From IMG/VR virus record IMGVR_UViG_3300020185_004014, positions 1 to 64,000 of that record: a DNA stretch of 64,000 nucleotides, one strand, 5' to 3'. Origin of the DNA: a virus. Position 1 is the stretch's first letter. The number at the start of each line of letters is the position of its first letter. The notes beneath the pieces are model-generated. The model was not told the DNA's origin. It did not search any database and saw nothing but the letters and a program-made list of their open reading frames with translations. The position numbers were made by a program, and so were the translations under genes. This document shows, one piece after another, positions 28,787 through 37,131 of the stretch.

Positions 28787-28818
28787 TTTGGGAACTTAAA
28801 TTTTATTTCGTATATTCA
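28787..28818 (+). promoter_or_regulatory. Bacteroidota-type promoter
   Basis: TTTG (28787-28790), 20 bases, then TATATTCA (28811-28818), embedded in TTTCGTATATTC. The ATG at 28823 is 4 bases further on, giving a probable leaderless mRNA. This would drive the deazaguanine operon. Confidence 0.55.
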
Positions 28819-28822
28819 CCTC

Positions 28823-29323
28823 ATGCACACGATTGAGGATATTGAAAAACAGTTATCTCAACTTCAAAAGTTGAATTACAATCAATTTTTTTGGTGGCGC
28901 CGTTGGGGTCGAAAATCCCAACCACTTCACAATTATTCTCCCCTGATTGAAAAAATCCGCAATGGGGATTATGATCCAAGCCCATATCTTTTTCAAATTT
29001 ATTATTGTAATTGGGAAATTGAACAAAAGTACAAACAGTTTGAAGGCGATAGTCGTGCTCAAGCTTCCGAAACTCGTGTTGATAAAGAACGCCGTCGACG
29101 TCTTACTGCTGACCACGAAAAATATGAAAAAGAAAATCTTGCCCAATTGCAAAAAGATTTTCTTACGGTTTTTCGTATGACCAAAACAGATTACAAAAGA
29201 GATTCAATTGAGGTTGGAGGCACGCCTGAGGAATTTTATAATTATTGTGATGACACTTACGGCCGATTCAATCGTCCCTCAAATATACCCCGTAGAGGTC
29301 GACCACCAAAAATTAAACAATGA
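28823..29323 (+). CDS. Hypothetical protein with C-terminal AT-hook-like motif
   Basis: 166 residues, strongly charged and helical in the middle (about 75-115, Arg/Lys/Glu-rich). The C-terminus reads IPRRGRPPKIKQ, matching the AT-hook core (R-G-R-P) that binds the minor groove of AT-rich DNA. The rest is not recognised. It is the first gene after a strong promoter and overlaps the DpdA-like gene by 4 bases, so it may be linked to DNA modification. Confidence 0.6.
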   Translation: MHTIEDIEKQLSQLQKLNYNQFFWWRRWGRKSQPLHNYSPLIEKIRNGDYDPSPYLFQIYYCNWEIEQKYKQFEGDSRAQASETRVDKERRRRLTADHEKYEKENLAQLQKDFLTVFRMTKTDYKRDSIEVGGTPEEFYNYCDDTYGRFNRPSNIPRRGRPPKIKQ

Positions 29324-30138
29324 GTATACAAGCAACAGTAAAAGGAGTAAAAGTTTCACATGAAACCCCCTTTGCATACCTCCAATCAAGTTTGGAGTAT
29401 AATGATTATGATTATCTCCTTCCTCACCTATATGATGAATACAAGGAATATAAAGAATTCTTCCAAAGAGATAATCATAGGGGAAGACGTTATATTATAA
29501 TGGATAATTCCCTTCATGAATTGGGGGTGCCTTATTCAAAGGGTAGAATGATTTCTATTATTGAAGAAATTAAACCCGATGAATTCATAGTGCCAGATGC
29601 TTGGGAAGATGCTACTTTGTCTATGAGACAAGCTAAAGAGTGGAGTTTTATTGAGTTACCTAAAGGAGTAACTAAAGTTGCGGTAGTTCAAGGTAAATCG
29701 TTTGATGACGTAGTAAAGTGTTATCAAACGTATAAATGGCTGGGTTATACGAAGATTGCATTCTCATATGGGGCTAGCTATTATAACGATATATTCCCAC
29801 ACCCCAATAAGGATGTAGGTAAAGCTTTAGGCAGGCAATTAGTTATTAGCAAAATGATTAATATGGGTCTTATAGGAAAAACCGATAGAATCCACCTTTT
29901 AGGTTGTTCTCTTCCACAGGAATTCTTATATTATAAAGATATAAAACAAATAGAAACTATAGATACATCCAACCCAGTAATGGCGGCCTTTGATGGTACC
30001 TTATATAAGGGTTGGGGGTTAAACTCCAAACCCAAAACTAAAATTGATGAAGTAATCAACTCAGAATGGGATGAAAGTATCTATGAAGGAATAAAACATA
30101 ACACTACATATTTTAAATTAATTAATAATATAACATGA
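29320..30138 (+). CDS. dpdA: DpdA-like DNA 7-deazaguanine transglycosylase (TGT fold)
   Basis: 272 residues. Features of the tRNA-guanine transglycosylase barrel: IIMDNSLHELG (about 60-70, in place of the TGT motif with Asp102), DEFIVPDAWEDA, KVAVVQGKSFDDVV, KIAFSYGA, RIHLLGCSLPQEFLYY (about 191-206, matching the TGT LMGVGTP segment), and IETIDTSNP, whose Asp sits where the catalytic nucleophile lies. The TGT zinc Cys cluster is not seen. Phage DpdA proteins exchange guanine in DNA for a 7-deazaguanine. Adjacent queC, queD and queE plus folE supply the base, which strongly supports this over a tRNA enzyme. Confidence 0.8.
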   Translation: MSIQATVKGVKVSHETPFAYLQSSLEYNDYDYLLPHLYDEYKEYKEFFQRDNHRGRRYIIMDNSLHELGVPYSKGRMISIIEEIKPDEFIVPDAWEDATLSMRQAKEWSFIELPKGVTKVAVVQGKSFDDVVKCYQTYKWLGYTKIAFSYGASYYNDIFPHPNKDVGKALGRQLVISKMINMGLIGKTDRIHLLGCSLPQEFLYYKDIKQIETIDTSNPVMAAFDGTLYKGWGLNSKPKTKIDEVINSEWDESIYEGIKHNTTYFKLINNIT

Positions 30139-30932
30139 AAAAACAAGCAGTACTATCATTAAGTGGAGGTATGGATAGCTCCACTGTGTTACTTAGGTTA
30201 TTGGCGGATGGCTATGAAGTAACAGCACTATCCTTTGACTATGGGCAGAAACACAGAGTAGAACTTGAACGAGCCCAAGCACTAGTAGATTATCTTAACG
30301 ATAATGGTCAAAATGTAAAATATGGAACTATTAAGCTTGATGGTTTGGCTCCTATGCTCAACAGTGCCCTTGTAGAAGGTGGTGATGAAGTACCTGAAGG
30401 TCACTATGAGCAAGAAAACATGAAAGAAACAGTTGTTCCTAACCGCAACAAAATATTTTCTTCAATTATTCAAGCAGTAGCATTATCAATAGCAAATGAA
30501 AAAAATACAGAGGTCCATATTGCGATGGGTATTCATGCAGGTGATCACGCAATTTACCCTGATTGCAGACAAGAATTCAGGGACGCTGACTATACAGCCT
30601 TCACCGAAGGCAATTGGGACGCTGAGCGCGTTAGCTATGTTACCCCTTATCTTAATGGGGACAAGTATGATATCTTGGTCGACGGGGCCAAGTGCTGCAA
30701 CGAATTGGGGTTACAATTTGGAAGCGTTTATAAGAACACAAATACTAGTTACAAGCCCATTAATATTGATGGTACTTGGTACAGCGATTATAAATCTGCT
30801 TCATCGGTGGAAAGGGTTGAAGCTTTTCTCAAATTGGGAAAACCAGATCCGGTATCATATGCTGATGAATCAGGACCTGTTACCTGGGACGTTGTACAGA
30901 AGCATGTTAAAAACATTTTAGCTGAAGCCTAA
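30135..30932 (+). CDS. queC: QueC, 7-cyano-7-deazaguanine (preQ0) synthase
   Basis: 265 residues. Converts 7-carboxy-7-deazaguanine with ammonia and ATP to preQ0. PP-loop LSGGMDSSTVLL (about 8-19), FDYGQKHRVEL, VVPNRNKIF, and YPDCRQEF identify it. The C-terminal zinc-binding Cys cluster normal for QueC (C-x8-C-x2-C-x2-C) is missing: the matching segment reads SYKPINIDGTWYSDYKSA with no Cys. Fold and catalytic loop are otherwise normal. ATGA overlaps with the DpdA-like gene and TAATG with queD show one operon. Confidence 0.92.
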   Translation: MKKQAVLSLSGGMDSSTVLLRLLADGYEVTALSFDYGQKHRVELERAQALVDYLNDNGQNVKYGTIKLDGLAPMLNSALVEGGDEVPEGHYEQENMKETVVPNRNKIFSSIIQAVALSIANEKNTEVHIAMGIHAGDHAIYPDCRQEFRDADYTAFTEGNWDAERVSYVTPYLNGDKYDILVDGAKCCNELGLQFGSVYKNTNTSYKPINIDGTWYSDYKSASSVERVEAFLKLGKPDPVSYADESGPVTWDVVQKHVKNILAEA

Positions 30933-31390
30933 TGTTTATATCAACTAAAGTATTTGACGGATTTAGCTGTGTGTTCCGTCAAGCTAAAGCAGAAGGTACA
31001 CATTGTAGATTTCTCCATGGATATGGAATCAGCTTTAAAGTATGGTTTGAAGGTGAACCCGATGAACGTAATTGGGTTTGGGATTTCGGGGGTATGAAAC
31101 GTGCTAAAACCGAAATTGATGGTATGAGTGCTAAAATGTGGATGGATCATATGTTCGATCACACTATGCTTGTAGCAACTGATGACCCTTTCCTTGAATC
31201 ATTTAGAAGGATGGATGAAGCAGGTGTAATCCAACTTAGAGAAATACCAGCAACAGGTGCAGAAAAATTTGCTGAGTATATTTATGGTAAGCTTAACCCA
31301 TTCGTTCAGGAAGAAACCAATGGTAGAGTTAGAGTTAAACAAGTAGAATTTAGAGAACATGGAAAAAACACAGCAATTTATGCTGAATAA
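30932..31390 (+). CDS. queD: QueD, 6-carboxy-tetrahydropterin synthase
   Basis: 152 residues. Turns dihydroneopterin triphosphate into 6-carboxytetrahydropterin, the second step to preQ0. Motifs: GTHCRFLHGYGISFKVWF (catalytic Cys and zinc His), NWVWDFGGMK, MFDHTMLV (Asp-His), and FREHGKNTAIY (Glu-His) near the C-terminus. The first zinc His of classic QueD is Ser and the HGH motif is HGY. I believe this pattern is typical of the phage and alternative QueD subgroup rather than a lesion. It overlaps queC by one base. Confidence 0.9.
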   Translation: MFISTKVFDGFSCVFRQAKAEGTHCRFLHGYGISFKVWFEGEPDERNWVWDFGGMKRAKTEIDGMSAKMWMDHMFDHTMLVATDDPFLESFRRMDEAGVIQLREIPATGAEKFAEYIYGKLNPFVQEETNGRVRVKQVEFREHGKNTAIYAE

Positions 31391-31424
31391 ATAAAAGTTA
31401 ATAATCAAAATCAAAATCAAAATT

Positions 31425-32060
31425 ATGAAAAATGTTTTAATGGCCCTTGGGTTGGCCTTAACTACCCTAGTTAGTTCTGCACAAACAACAGTTGTAGATA
31501 TTATTGTAAATAGTGAAGATCACACTTTGTTAGAAGCTGCAGTTGTAGAAGCCGGATTAGTTGAAGCTTTAAGTGATACAACAGGTACATTTACAGTATT
31601 TGCACCGACTGATAGTGCATTTATTGCGTTAGCAACTTCACTTCAACTCGAACCTACTGACCTATTAGAGCTACAAAATTTAACAGATATTCTTTTATAT
31701 CACGTACTTCCGGAAGTATATTTAGGAGAGGTGCTTCTTCCACCATCAATTAATTCTATGTTAACCACTTTACTCCCTGAAGAACCAATGTACATACAAT
31801 CAGATGGCATGACTATTACAATAAATGGCATAGCTTCAGTAACTGTGGCAGATCTTATTACTGACAATGGTGTTGTTCATGTTATTGATGCAGTTCTTGT
31901 ACCTAATAGTACCAACTCAGTATCAGAGCTAGAAAATAAAATCCCACAAAATAATATTTACTACAATATTATGGGTCAAGAAATTGATAGTTATGATCAA
32001 ATCCCTTTTAACTCCATTTACATTAAAAATGGTGAAAAGTTCTTAAAGATCGAAAGATAA
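31425..32060 (+). CDS. Secreted fasciclin (FAS1) domain protein with T9SS-like C-terminus
   Basis: 211 residues. Signal peptide MKNVLMALGLALTTLVSSAQ. One FAS1 domain (about 22-165): VVDIIVNSEDHTLLEAAV, GTFTVFAPTDSAFIAL, LLYHVLPE, and NGVVHVIDAVLVP. The last 35 residues (IYYNIMGQEIDSYD...SIYIKNGEKFLKIER) match the end of type A sorting domains of Bacteroidota type IX secretion. So the protein is probably exported and attached to the host surface, where FAS1 proteins act in adhesion. It lies between queD and queE in the same run. The leader holds three ATCAAA repeats. The sorting domain is shorter than usual. Confidence 0.82.
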   Translation: MKNVLMALGLALTTLVSSAQTTVVDIIVNSEDHTLLEAAVVEAGLVEALSDTTGTFTVFAPTDSAFIALATSLQLEPTDLLELQNLTDILLYHVLPEVYLGEVLLPPSINSMLTTLLPEEPMYIQSDGMTITINGIASVTVADLITDNGVVHVIDAVLVPNSTNSVSELENKIPQNNIYYNIMGQEIDSYDQIPFNSIYIKNGEKFLKIER

Positions 32061-32061
32061 T

Positions 32062-32835
32062 ATGCTTAAAAGGATAGAAGATTACGATAAAGTATTACCT
32101 GTATTAGAGGTATATCGATGCGTGCAAAGTGAGGGCTCCCGTTTCGGGCGCCCCACTATTGCCGTTCGAACCACAGGATGCACTCATAGGTGCTACTTTG
32201 GTGAAGGTGGATGGTGCGACAGTTGGTACACATCAATTCACCCTGAAAAAGGTACATTTACATTTAATGACATTATCAATATTTATGATGAGAACCCTCA
32301 AGTAAAAGAGATGATGTTAACAGGGGGTTCACCAACAATGCATCCTGCTTTAGTAAATGAACTTACCCACTTTGCCAACGAAAGAGGAATCCTCATTACA
32401 ATTGAAACCGAAGGGTCTCACTTCGTGGAAACGGATTTTCCACTTGGTCTCATATCCCTTAGCCCTAAGTTTTCTAATTCTATCCCTGTTGTGGGTGTTA
32501 CTACTCCCGGTGGTAAAGTTGTTGATGAAAGGTTTGTCAAACAGCATAACAAGTTTAGACTCCATTATGAAAATATTCAAAAAATGATCGACTTCCATAG
32601 TGACTATCACTATAAACCAGTGTGGGATGGAACTGATGAAGGTTTAGCCGAAATTGAAGAATTTAGAGTTAAAATGGATATTCCTAAGGACAAAACATTC
32701 GTAATGCCAGCAGGTGATACAAGAGAAACATTAATTGAAATGTATCCCAAAGTATTTGAGATGGTAGCAGAGCATGGTTATAATATGACTGGTCGTGATC
32801 ACATTATAGCATATGATACAGAACGAGGAGTATAA
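32062..32835 (+). CDS. queE: QueE, 7-carboxy-7-deazaguanine synthase (radical SAM)
   Basis: 257 residues. Radical SAM ring contraction of carboxytetrahydropterin. LEVYRCVQSEGSRFGRPT (about 16-33) is the QueE substrate-binding start, followed by the cluster motif TTGCTHRCYFGEGGWCDSWY (about 38-57). Cys spacing is C-x3-C-x7-C instead of C-x3-C-x2-C, as I recall from other phage QueE proteins. MMLTGGSPTMHP matches the SAM-binding GGEP region with Ser in place of Glu. It completes the preQ0 route with FolE at 42768. A terminator follows. Confidence 0.9.
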   Translation: MLKRIEDYDKVLPVLEVYRCVQSEGSRFGRPTIAVRTTGCTHRCYFGEGGWCDSWYTSIHPEKGTFTFNDIINIYDENPQVKEMMLTGGSPTMHPALVNELTHFANERGILITIETEGSHFVETDFPLGLISLSPKFSNSIPVVGVTTPGGKVVDERFVKQHNKFRLHYENIQKMIDFHSDYHYKPVWDGTDEGLAEIEEFRVKMDIPKDKTFVMPAGDTRETLIEMYPKVFEMVAEHGYNMTGRDHIIAYDTERGV

Positions 32836-32860
32836 TATCTGAATACAAAATAAAATTGAG

Positions 32861-32885
32861 AAAGGCACCTTTGGGTGCCTTTTTT
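32861..32885 (+). terminator. Rho-independent terminator
   Basis: AAAGGCACC pairs with GGTGCCTTT around a TTTG loop, followed by more T. It ends the deazaguanine operon. Confidence 0.9.
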
Positions 32886-32894
32886 AATATTTAT
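32886..32894 (+). promoter_or_regulatory. AATATTTAT motif, candidate promoter
   Basis: AATATTTAT immediately after the terminator T run and 25 bases before the metalloprotease ATG at 32920. Same 9-mer as at 17427, 19083, 19504, 49234 and 62274. Confidence 0.4.
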
Positions 32895-32919
32895 TATAGA
32901 ACGTTTTAAACAACAAGCT

Positions 32920-34896
32920 ATGAATAAATTATTTACTTTACTTTTACTGTTACTAACTCTTCCCCTTTTTGGACAAGATAGATGTGGAACCGATATATTA
33001 TTTGAACAACAACTACAAGATCCCAAATTTAAACGAAGCTATTTAAAACTTGAAAAATTAGCAAAGAAGGCAGAAGAAGCTAAAAAAGTTTTATCTATGC
33101 CTGATCTTCCCATTACAATTCCTGTAATAGTTCATGTAATTCACTTTGGTGAACCTTACGGAACTGATTACCATTTACCTGTGGAATTTATACAAGAAGC
33201 TTTTGATAATTTAAATGATAATTTTGCGGGAGAATTTAGTGATGACCCTACAACAAATACTCAAATAGACTTTTGTATAGCAAATGCTTCTACTGATGGA
33301 GAACCTATTGAAGGTATTAGATATTACGACTGGGATAATTTAGATATAGAGGAGTGGGATGCTACCGCTTTTTATAATAACCATATTGCAGTATCTAATT
33401 TATTGGGGTATGATAGGAATAATTATTGTAATGTGTTTGTTGCCCCTTTTGGTAGCCCTTTAGGATTTGCTTACCTCCCCTCGTCTAATTTTGGGGTTTT
33501 TGTAGGTACTAATGCTTTTGGTATTACTAATACAGGGAATTATGGGTTAAATAGAACTTTAGTCCATGAAATGGGGCACTATTGTGGATTATACCACACA
33601 TTCCATCAAACAAATACATGTACTCCTACTAATACTAATTGTACATCACAAGGAGATAAAGTATGTGATACACCTATTACTACAGGAAACTTTGGGTGCC
33701 CCTTAAATGGGGGTGCTTGTGGGAATTCTTTAGTAGAGAATTTTATGGATTATACTAATGATGGATGTATGGATAGTTTTACTCAAGGGCAATCCTTAAG
33801 GATGTTATCACAACTAGAAACCTTTAGACCAGGAGTGGTAAATAATAGTTTGGCATGTGGGGCTATTAATGGAGTAGATGTAGGGGTAAGTGGTTTAGCA
33901 GTACCTGATATTGGATGCTCTAATATTAAAGATATAACTTTTAATTTACAAAATTTTGGGGATAGTATAAGTGAAGCTACTATTAATTATTCTATAAATG
34001 GTGAAGATAATTTTATTACTTGGATGGGTAATTTAGGCTTTGCTGAAAGTGAGATAGTGACTATACCTAATATTAATATGGGGTATGGTATTGTTGATAT
34101 AGAGGTTAATGTAGAAGCATTAGGTGACGTATATGAAGATAATAATATTAATACCCTCCAAATTAATAATTATGAAGGTACTTTTATAGACATTACTATA
34201 GAATTTGATGCTTTACCTTATGGATTCGAATGGAGTCTATATAACTCAGATACTGAGGAATTAATTGATGAGGGGGGTTACTATGATAATGAGATATACG
34301 CATGTGAGGTTGAAACTAACACCTATTGCTTAGAAGAAGGGAATTATGTTTTAGTTTTAGAAGACCTATTCGGAAATGGTATGTTTTACCCTTGTGGGGG
34401 TCCAACTTCTATTATAAATGGTAATGATACTCTAAACACAGTAACAGGAAATTGGGGAGATGAAGAGATATTACCTTTTTATGTAGGTCCTCCTGACCCT
34501 TGCCCCCTATCAGATTGCCCTTGGGATGTAGATGGGAATGGGTACGTTTGGACTAATGACATACTTGTGATATTACAATATTATGGACTCGAAACAGAAT
34601 GTAGTCCTTTTGATATTAACCAAGATGGTGTAGTAGGAGTTGATGATATATTAGATGCTATTGCTAACTTCAACACAGAATGTACTACTGGTGAATTAAC
34701 ACCTGAAGGGGGATTTGATGCTTTTTTGAAAAATGAACAAGAGGGTAAATTAGTAACAACTACTTTATATAACATGATGGGTCAAAAGGTCCAAGAGGGA
34801 AACCACCTAGACACAGGTATATATATTATAGTTAAAGAATGGAATGTCCCTGAAGTGGGTGTTTTTGTTACTAAAGAAAAAATCTTCCGTGAATGA
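32920..34896 (+). CDS. Secreted M43 (pappalysin/cytophagalysin) metalloprotease with dockerin-like repeats and T9SS-A-type C-terminus
   Basis: 658 residues from ATG 32920; an ORF start at GTG 32875 lies inside the terminator and would spoil the signal peptide MNKLFTLLLLLLTLPLFGQ. The catalytic zinc motif LVHEMGHYCGLYHTF (about 222-236, HExxHxxGxxH) is followed by the Met-turn NFMDYTNDGCM, as in M43B. A CARDB-like region follows (about 320-420). Near 535-585 are two Asp-rich loops (DVDGNGYVWTNDIL, DINQDGVVGVDDIL), a calcium-binding dockerin pair. The end (LYNMMGQKVQEGNHLDTGIY... to KEKIFRE) fits a type A sorting domain. Likely exported through the host T9SS to cut surface or environmental protein. 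ATGA overlap with the next gene. Confidence 0.88.
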   Translation: MNKLFTLLLLLLTLPLFGQDRCGTDILFEQQLQDPKFKRSYLKLEKLAKKAEEAKKVLSMPDLPITIPVIVHVIHFGEPYGTDYHLPVEFIQEAFDNLNDNFAGEFSDDPTTNTQIDFCIANASTDGEPIEGIRYYDWDNLDIEEWDATAFYNNHIAVSNLLGYDRNNYCNVFVAPFGSPLGFAYLPSSNFGVFVGTNAFGITNTGNYGLNRTLVHEMGHYCGLYHTFHQTNTCTPTNTNCTSQGDKVCDTPITTGNFGCPLNGGACGNSLVENFMDYTNDGCMDSFTQGQSLRMLSQLETFRPGVVNNSLACGAINGVDVGVSGLAVPDIGCSNIKDITFNLQNFGDSISEATINYSINGEDNFITWMGNLGFAESEIVTIPNINMGYGIVDIEVNVEALGDVYEDNNINTLQINNYEGTFIDITIEFDALPYGFEWSLYNSDTEELIDEGGYYDNEIYACEVETNTYCLEEGNYVLVLEDLFGNGMFYPCGGPTSIINGNDTLNTVTGNWGDEEILPFYVGPPDPCPLSDCPWDVDGNGYVWTNDILVILQYYGLETECSPFDINQDGVVGVDDILDAIANFNTECTTGELTPEGGFDAFLKNEQEGKLVTTTLYNMMGQKVQEGNHLDTGIYIIVKEWNVPEVGVFVTKEKIFRE

Positions 34897-36428
34897 AAAA
34901 GTTAATATTAATTTTACTACTTTTACCCTTTAATTTATTAGGTCAATGTGATGTAGCAATTACTGATGTAAACCTTAATACTTATGAGGTTACTATTGAA
35001 GTAATTAACTCTGAAGGATGCACAGCTAATGGACCTGGTGGAGTAGATGGTGCTGTAACCATGTTACAGATAGGATACCACTTACCAGAAGCCATTGATC
35101 CTAATAATGAAGTTGTAGATTTATTAACCCTACCTGATGCTCCTTGTAGCCCCCAATGGGTAGCCAATGGGTTCACTTTAGGAATGGTAGCAAACCAATA
35201 CTCGGGATGGTGGTATAGCCCAACAGCAACCGTTACTTTTGACCCGGATTTAATGGGGGATGGTTTGGTAACAGGTGATGTGGTAGTAGTTCCACTTAAT
35301 CCCCCTGGAGATTATGTAAATACCCCATACCCCTTAGCGGAATGTGGTGATGATTTAATTGACTATTGGTTGTCTGAAGGTGAATGTATTGAATTTGTTG
35401 TATGGCAGTTAAATTATGGTGCTACTTGGCATACTGCTAATGGAGGATGGGCTGAAACTGCTAATGGCTACGTGCCTGACCCCTCTACTTACCAAGACCC
35501 TAACTGTAATAATTCATGGTACTTATGTAGAGATGAAAACCCAGGAGCAGCTGTAGCAAACCCTGATTTTTGTGAAACTATTTTAGACGAATGTAACGAT
35601 CCCATAGCATGTAATTACAATGAAAATTGGGGTGAACCTGGTGGGTTTTGTATATATTGTGATACACCTAATGGTGAAGAACTGTGTGAGGAGTATCAAA
35701 ATGTAGGGGGTTATTGGAATTTCTATTTTAATGCTTTTGACTGTTTAGAAGAAACAGAAAATGATACTATCTATATAGAATTACCTCCTGATACTATTAT
35801 AGTTACTGAAATAGATACTATTTATATAGAGTTACCTTCTGATACAATATATGAAATTGATACTCTTATAATTACTGTTACTGAAGTAGATACTTTATAT
35901 ATAGAATTACCTCCTGATACTATTACTATAATAGAAATGGATACTCTTTATATAGAGTTACCCCCTGACACAATCATAGAAACTGAATTTATATTTGTAA
36001 CTGATACTATAGTTGAAACTGAATTTATAGTGTCAGTGGATACAGTTTATGTACTTTACACTGATACAGTTACAGTATATGAGTTTATAGAAATAAACTG
36101 TGAAACAGGATTACCTTGTAGTGAATTTAGAAATGAATGTAGTATTTACATACCAAATGCTTTCACCCCAGACAATGATGGGTATAATGATGCTTGGGAA
36201 ATAGTGTTAGACCCTGAATGTTGGACTGATGTTAAAGCTAAAGTAATAAGTAGATGGGGGGATGTTGTATGGGAATCTAACGATCCCAACAATTTAATTT
36301 GGAATGGCAGTTATGAAGGGGGAGATTATTATGTACAAGAAGAAATGTATATGTGGGTGTTTCAAGCACGAAAAAAAGGAACAACTGAAATTAAAGACTT
36401 AAAAGGATATATTACAGTTATACGTTAA
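34893..36428 (+). CDS. Secreted surface protein with CHU_C (T9SS type B) sorting domain
   Basis: 511 residues. Signal peptide MKKLILILLLLPFNLLGQ. The N-terminal 210 residues form a Trp/Gly/Pro-rich beta domain. Near 230-262 is a Cys motif (CNDPIACNYNENWGEPGGFC) like those repeated in flavobacterial secreted proteins. Then come about six repeats of DTLYIELPPDTI (about 289-390), a Thr/Pro stalk. The C-terminal 95 residues (IPNAFTPDNDGYNDAWEI, SRWGDVVWES, KGYITVIR) are a full gliding-motility type B sorting domain. Probably a stalked adhesin or partner of the protease, since the two genes overlap by 4 bases. No enzymatic motif was recognised. Confidence 0.85.
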   Translation: MKKLILILLLLPFNLLGQCDVAITDVNLNTYEVTIEVINSEGCTANGPGGVDGAVTMLQIGYHLPEAIDPNNEVVDLLTLPDAPCSPQWVANGFTLGMVANQYSGWWYSPTATVTFDPDLMGDGLVTGDVVVVPLNPPGDYVNTPYPLAECGDDLIDYWLSEGECIEFVVWQLNYGATWHTANGGWAETANGYVPDPSTYQDPNCNNSWYLCRDENPGAAVANPDFCETILDECNDPIACNYNENWGEPGGFCIYCDTPNGEELCEEYQNVGGYWNFYFNAFDCLEETENDTIYIELPPDTIIVTEIDTIYIELPSDTIYEIDTLIITVTEVDTLYIELPPDTITIIEMDTLYIELPPDTIIETEFIFVTDTIVETEFIVSVDTVYVLYTDTVTVYEFIEINCETGLPCSEFRNECSIYIPNAFTPDNDGYNDAWEIVLDPECWTDVKAKVISRWGDVVWESNDPNNLIWNGSYEGGDYYVQEEMYMWVFQARKKGTTEIKDLKGYITVIR

Positions 36429-36478
36429 CTTGATTTTTTAAATTTTTATATTTACTTTTATGGTAAATTATTAACTAA

Positions 36479-37129
36479 ATGAAAGTCACACTATTAAATG
36501 TTACCCCAAATGCTGAAGACCACATTGTGGAGGTTGCACGTGTATCTAGTTCACGTAAGGATAAGAAAGCTAAACCGGAAGGCCTTTTATCATACCTGGT
36601 ACGACACAAACACTGGTCACCGTTTGAGCATGGGCACGCAACCTTCGAGATTGAAACTTCCAAAGCCATCGGTATCCAGCTCATTCGTCACCGTTCCTTT
36701 TCTTTTCAAGAGTTTAGTCAACGATATCAAGATGTTAATAAGCTAGAAGACATTTTTGAGCCAATTGAACTTAGAGCACAATGTGAAGACAACAGACAAA
36801 GCTCAACAGAAGTAATTGACCCTTCTCTCCTTGCTTCAGGAGGTCCCATTAAAATCAGTACGATGATTGAAAATCACTTAACATCAGCACACAACTTATA
36901 TAATAATTTATTAAAAGTGGGTGTTGCACGTGAACAAGCTCGTATGATTCTCCCACTTGCTACAACTACTAAAATTCATATGACAGGTAGTATTCGTAGC
37001 TGGATTCATTTTCTTGAATTGAGGGATGATGAACATGCCCAAAAAGAAATTCAATTAATAGCTAAAGAAATCAAAAAACACTTTGCTAAAGAATTCCCAG
37101 TAATAGCTAAGGCCCTAGGGTACGTATAA
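36479..37129 (+). CDS. thyX: Flavin-dependent thymidylate synthase
   Basis: 216 residues. Makes dTMP from dUMP using FAD and methylene-tetrahydrofolate. The ThyX signature RHRSFSFQEFSQRY (RHR-x7-S, about 73-86) is intact. Substrate-binding segments HWSPFEHGHATFEI and REQARMILPLATTTKIHMTG are also present. It follows the CHU_C gene by 50 bases, with a TATATTTA element (36447-36454) in the gap. It provides thymidine for phage DNA alongside the ribonucleotide reductase. Confidence 0.95.
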   Translation: MKVTLLNVTPNAEDHIVEVARVSSSRKDKKAKPEGLLSYLVRHKHWSPFEHGHATFEIETSKAIGIQLIRHRSFSFQEFSQRYQDVNKLEDIFEPIELRAQCEDNRQSSTEVIDPSLLASGGPIKISTMIENHLTSAHNLYNNLLKVGVAREQARMILPLATTTKIHMTGSIRSWIHFLELRDDEHAQKEIQLIAKEIKKHFAKEFPVIAKALGYV

Positions 37130-37131
37130 GC

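Noticed and set aside
30496-30921. Overlapping plus-strand ORF inside queC
   Set aside because: Shadow frame with no recognisable domain; queC is intact in the other frame.
32875-32919. N-terminal extension of the M43 protease from GTG 32875
   Set aside because: Lies in the terminator and masks a clean signal peptide that starts at 32920.
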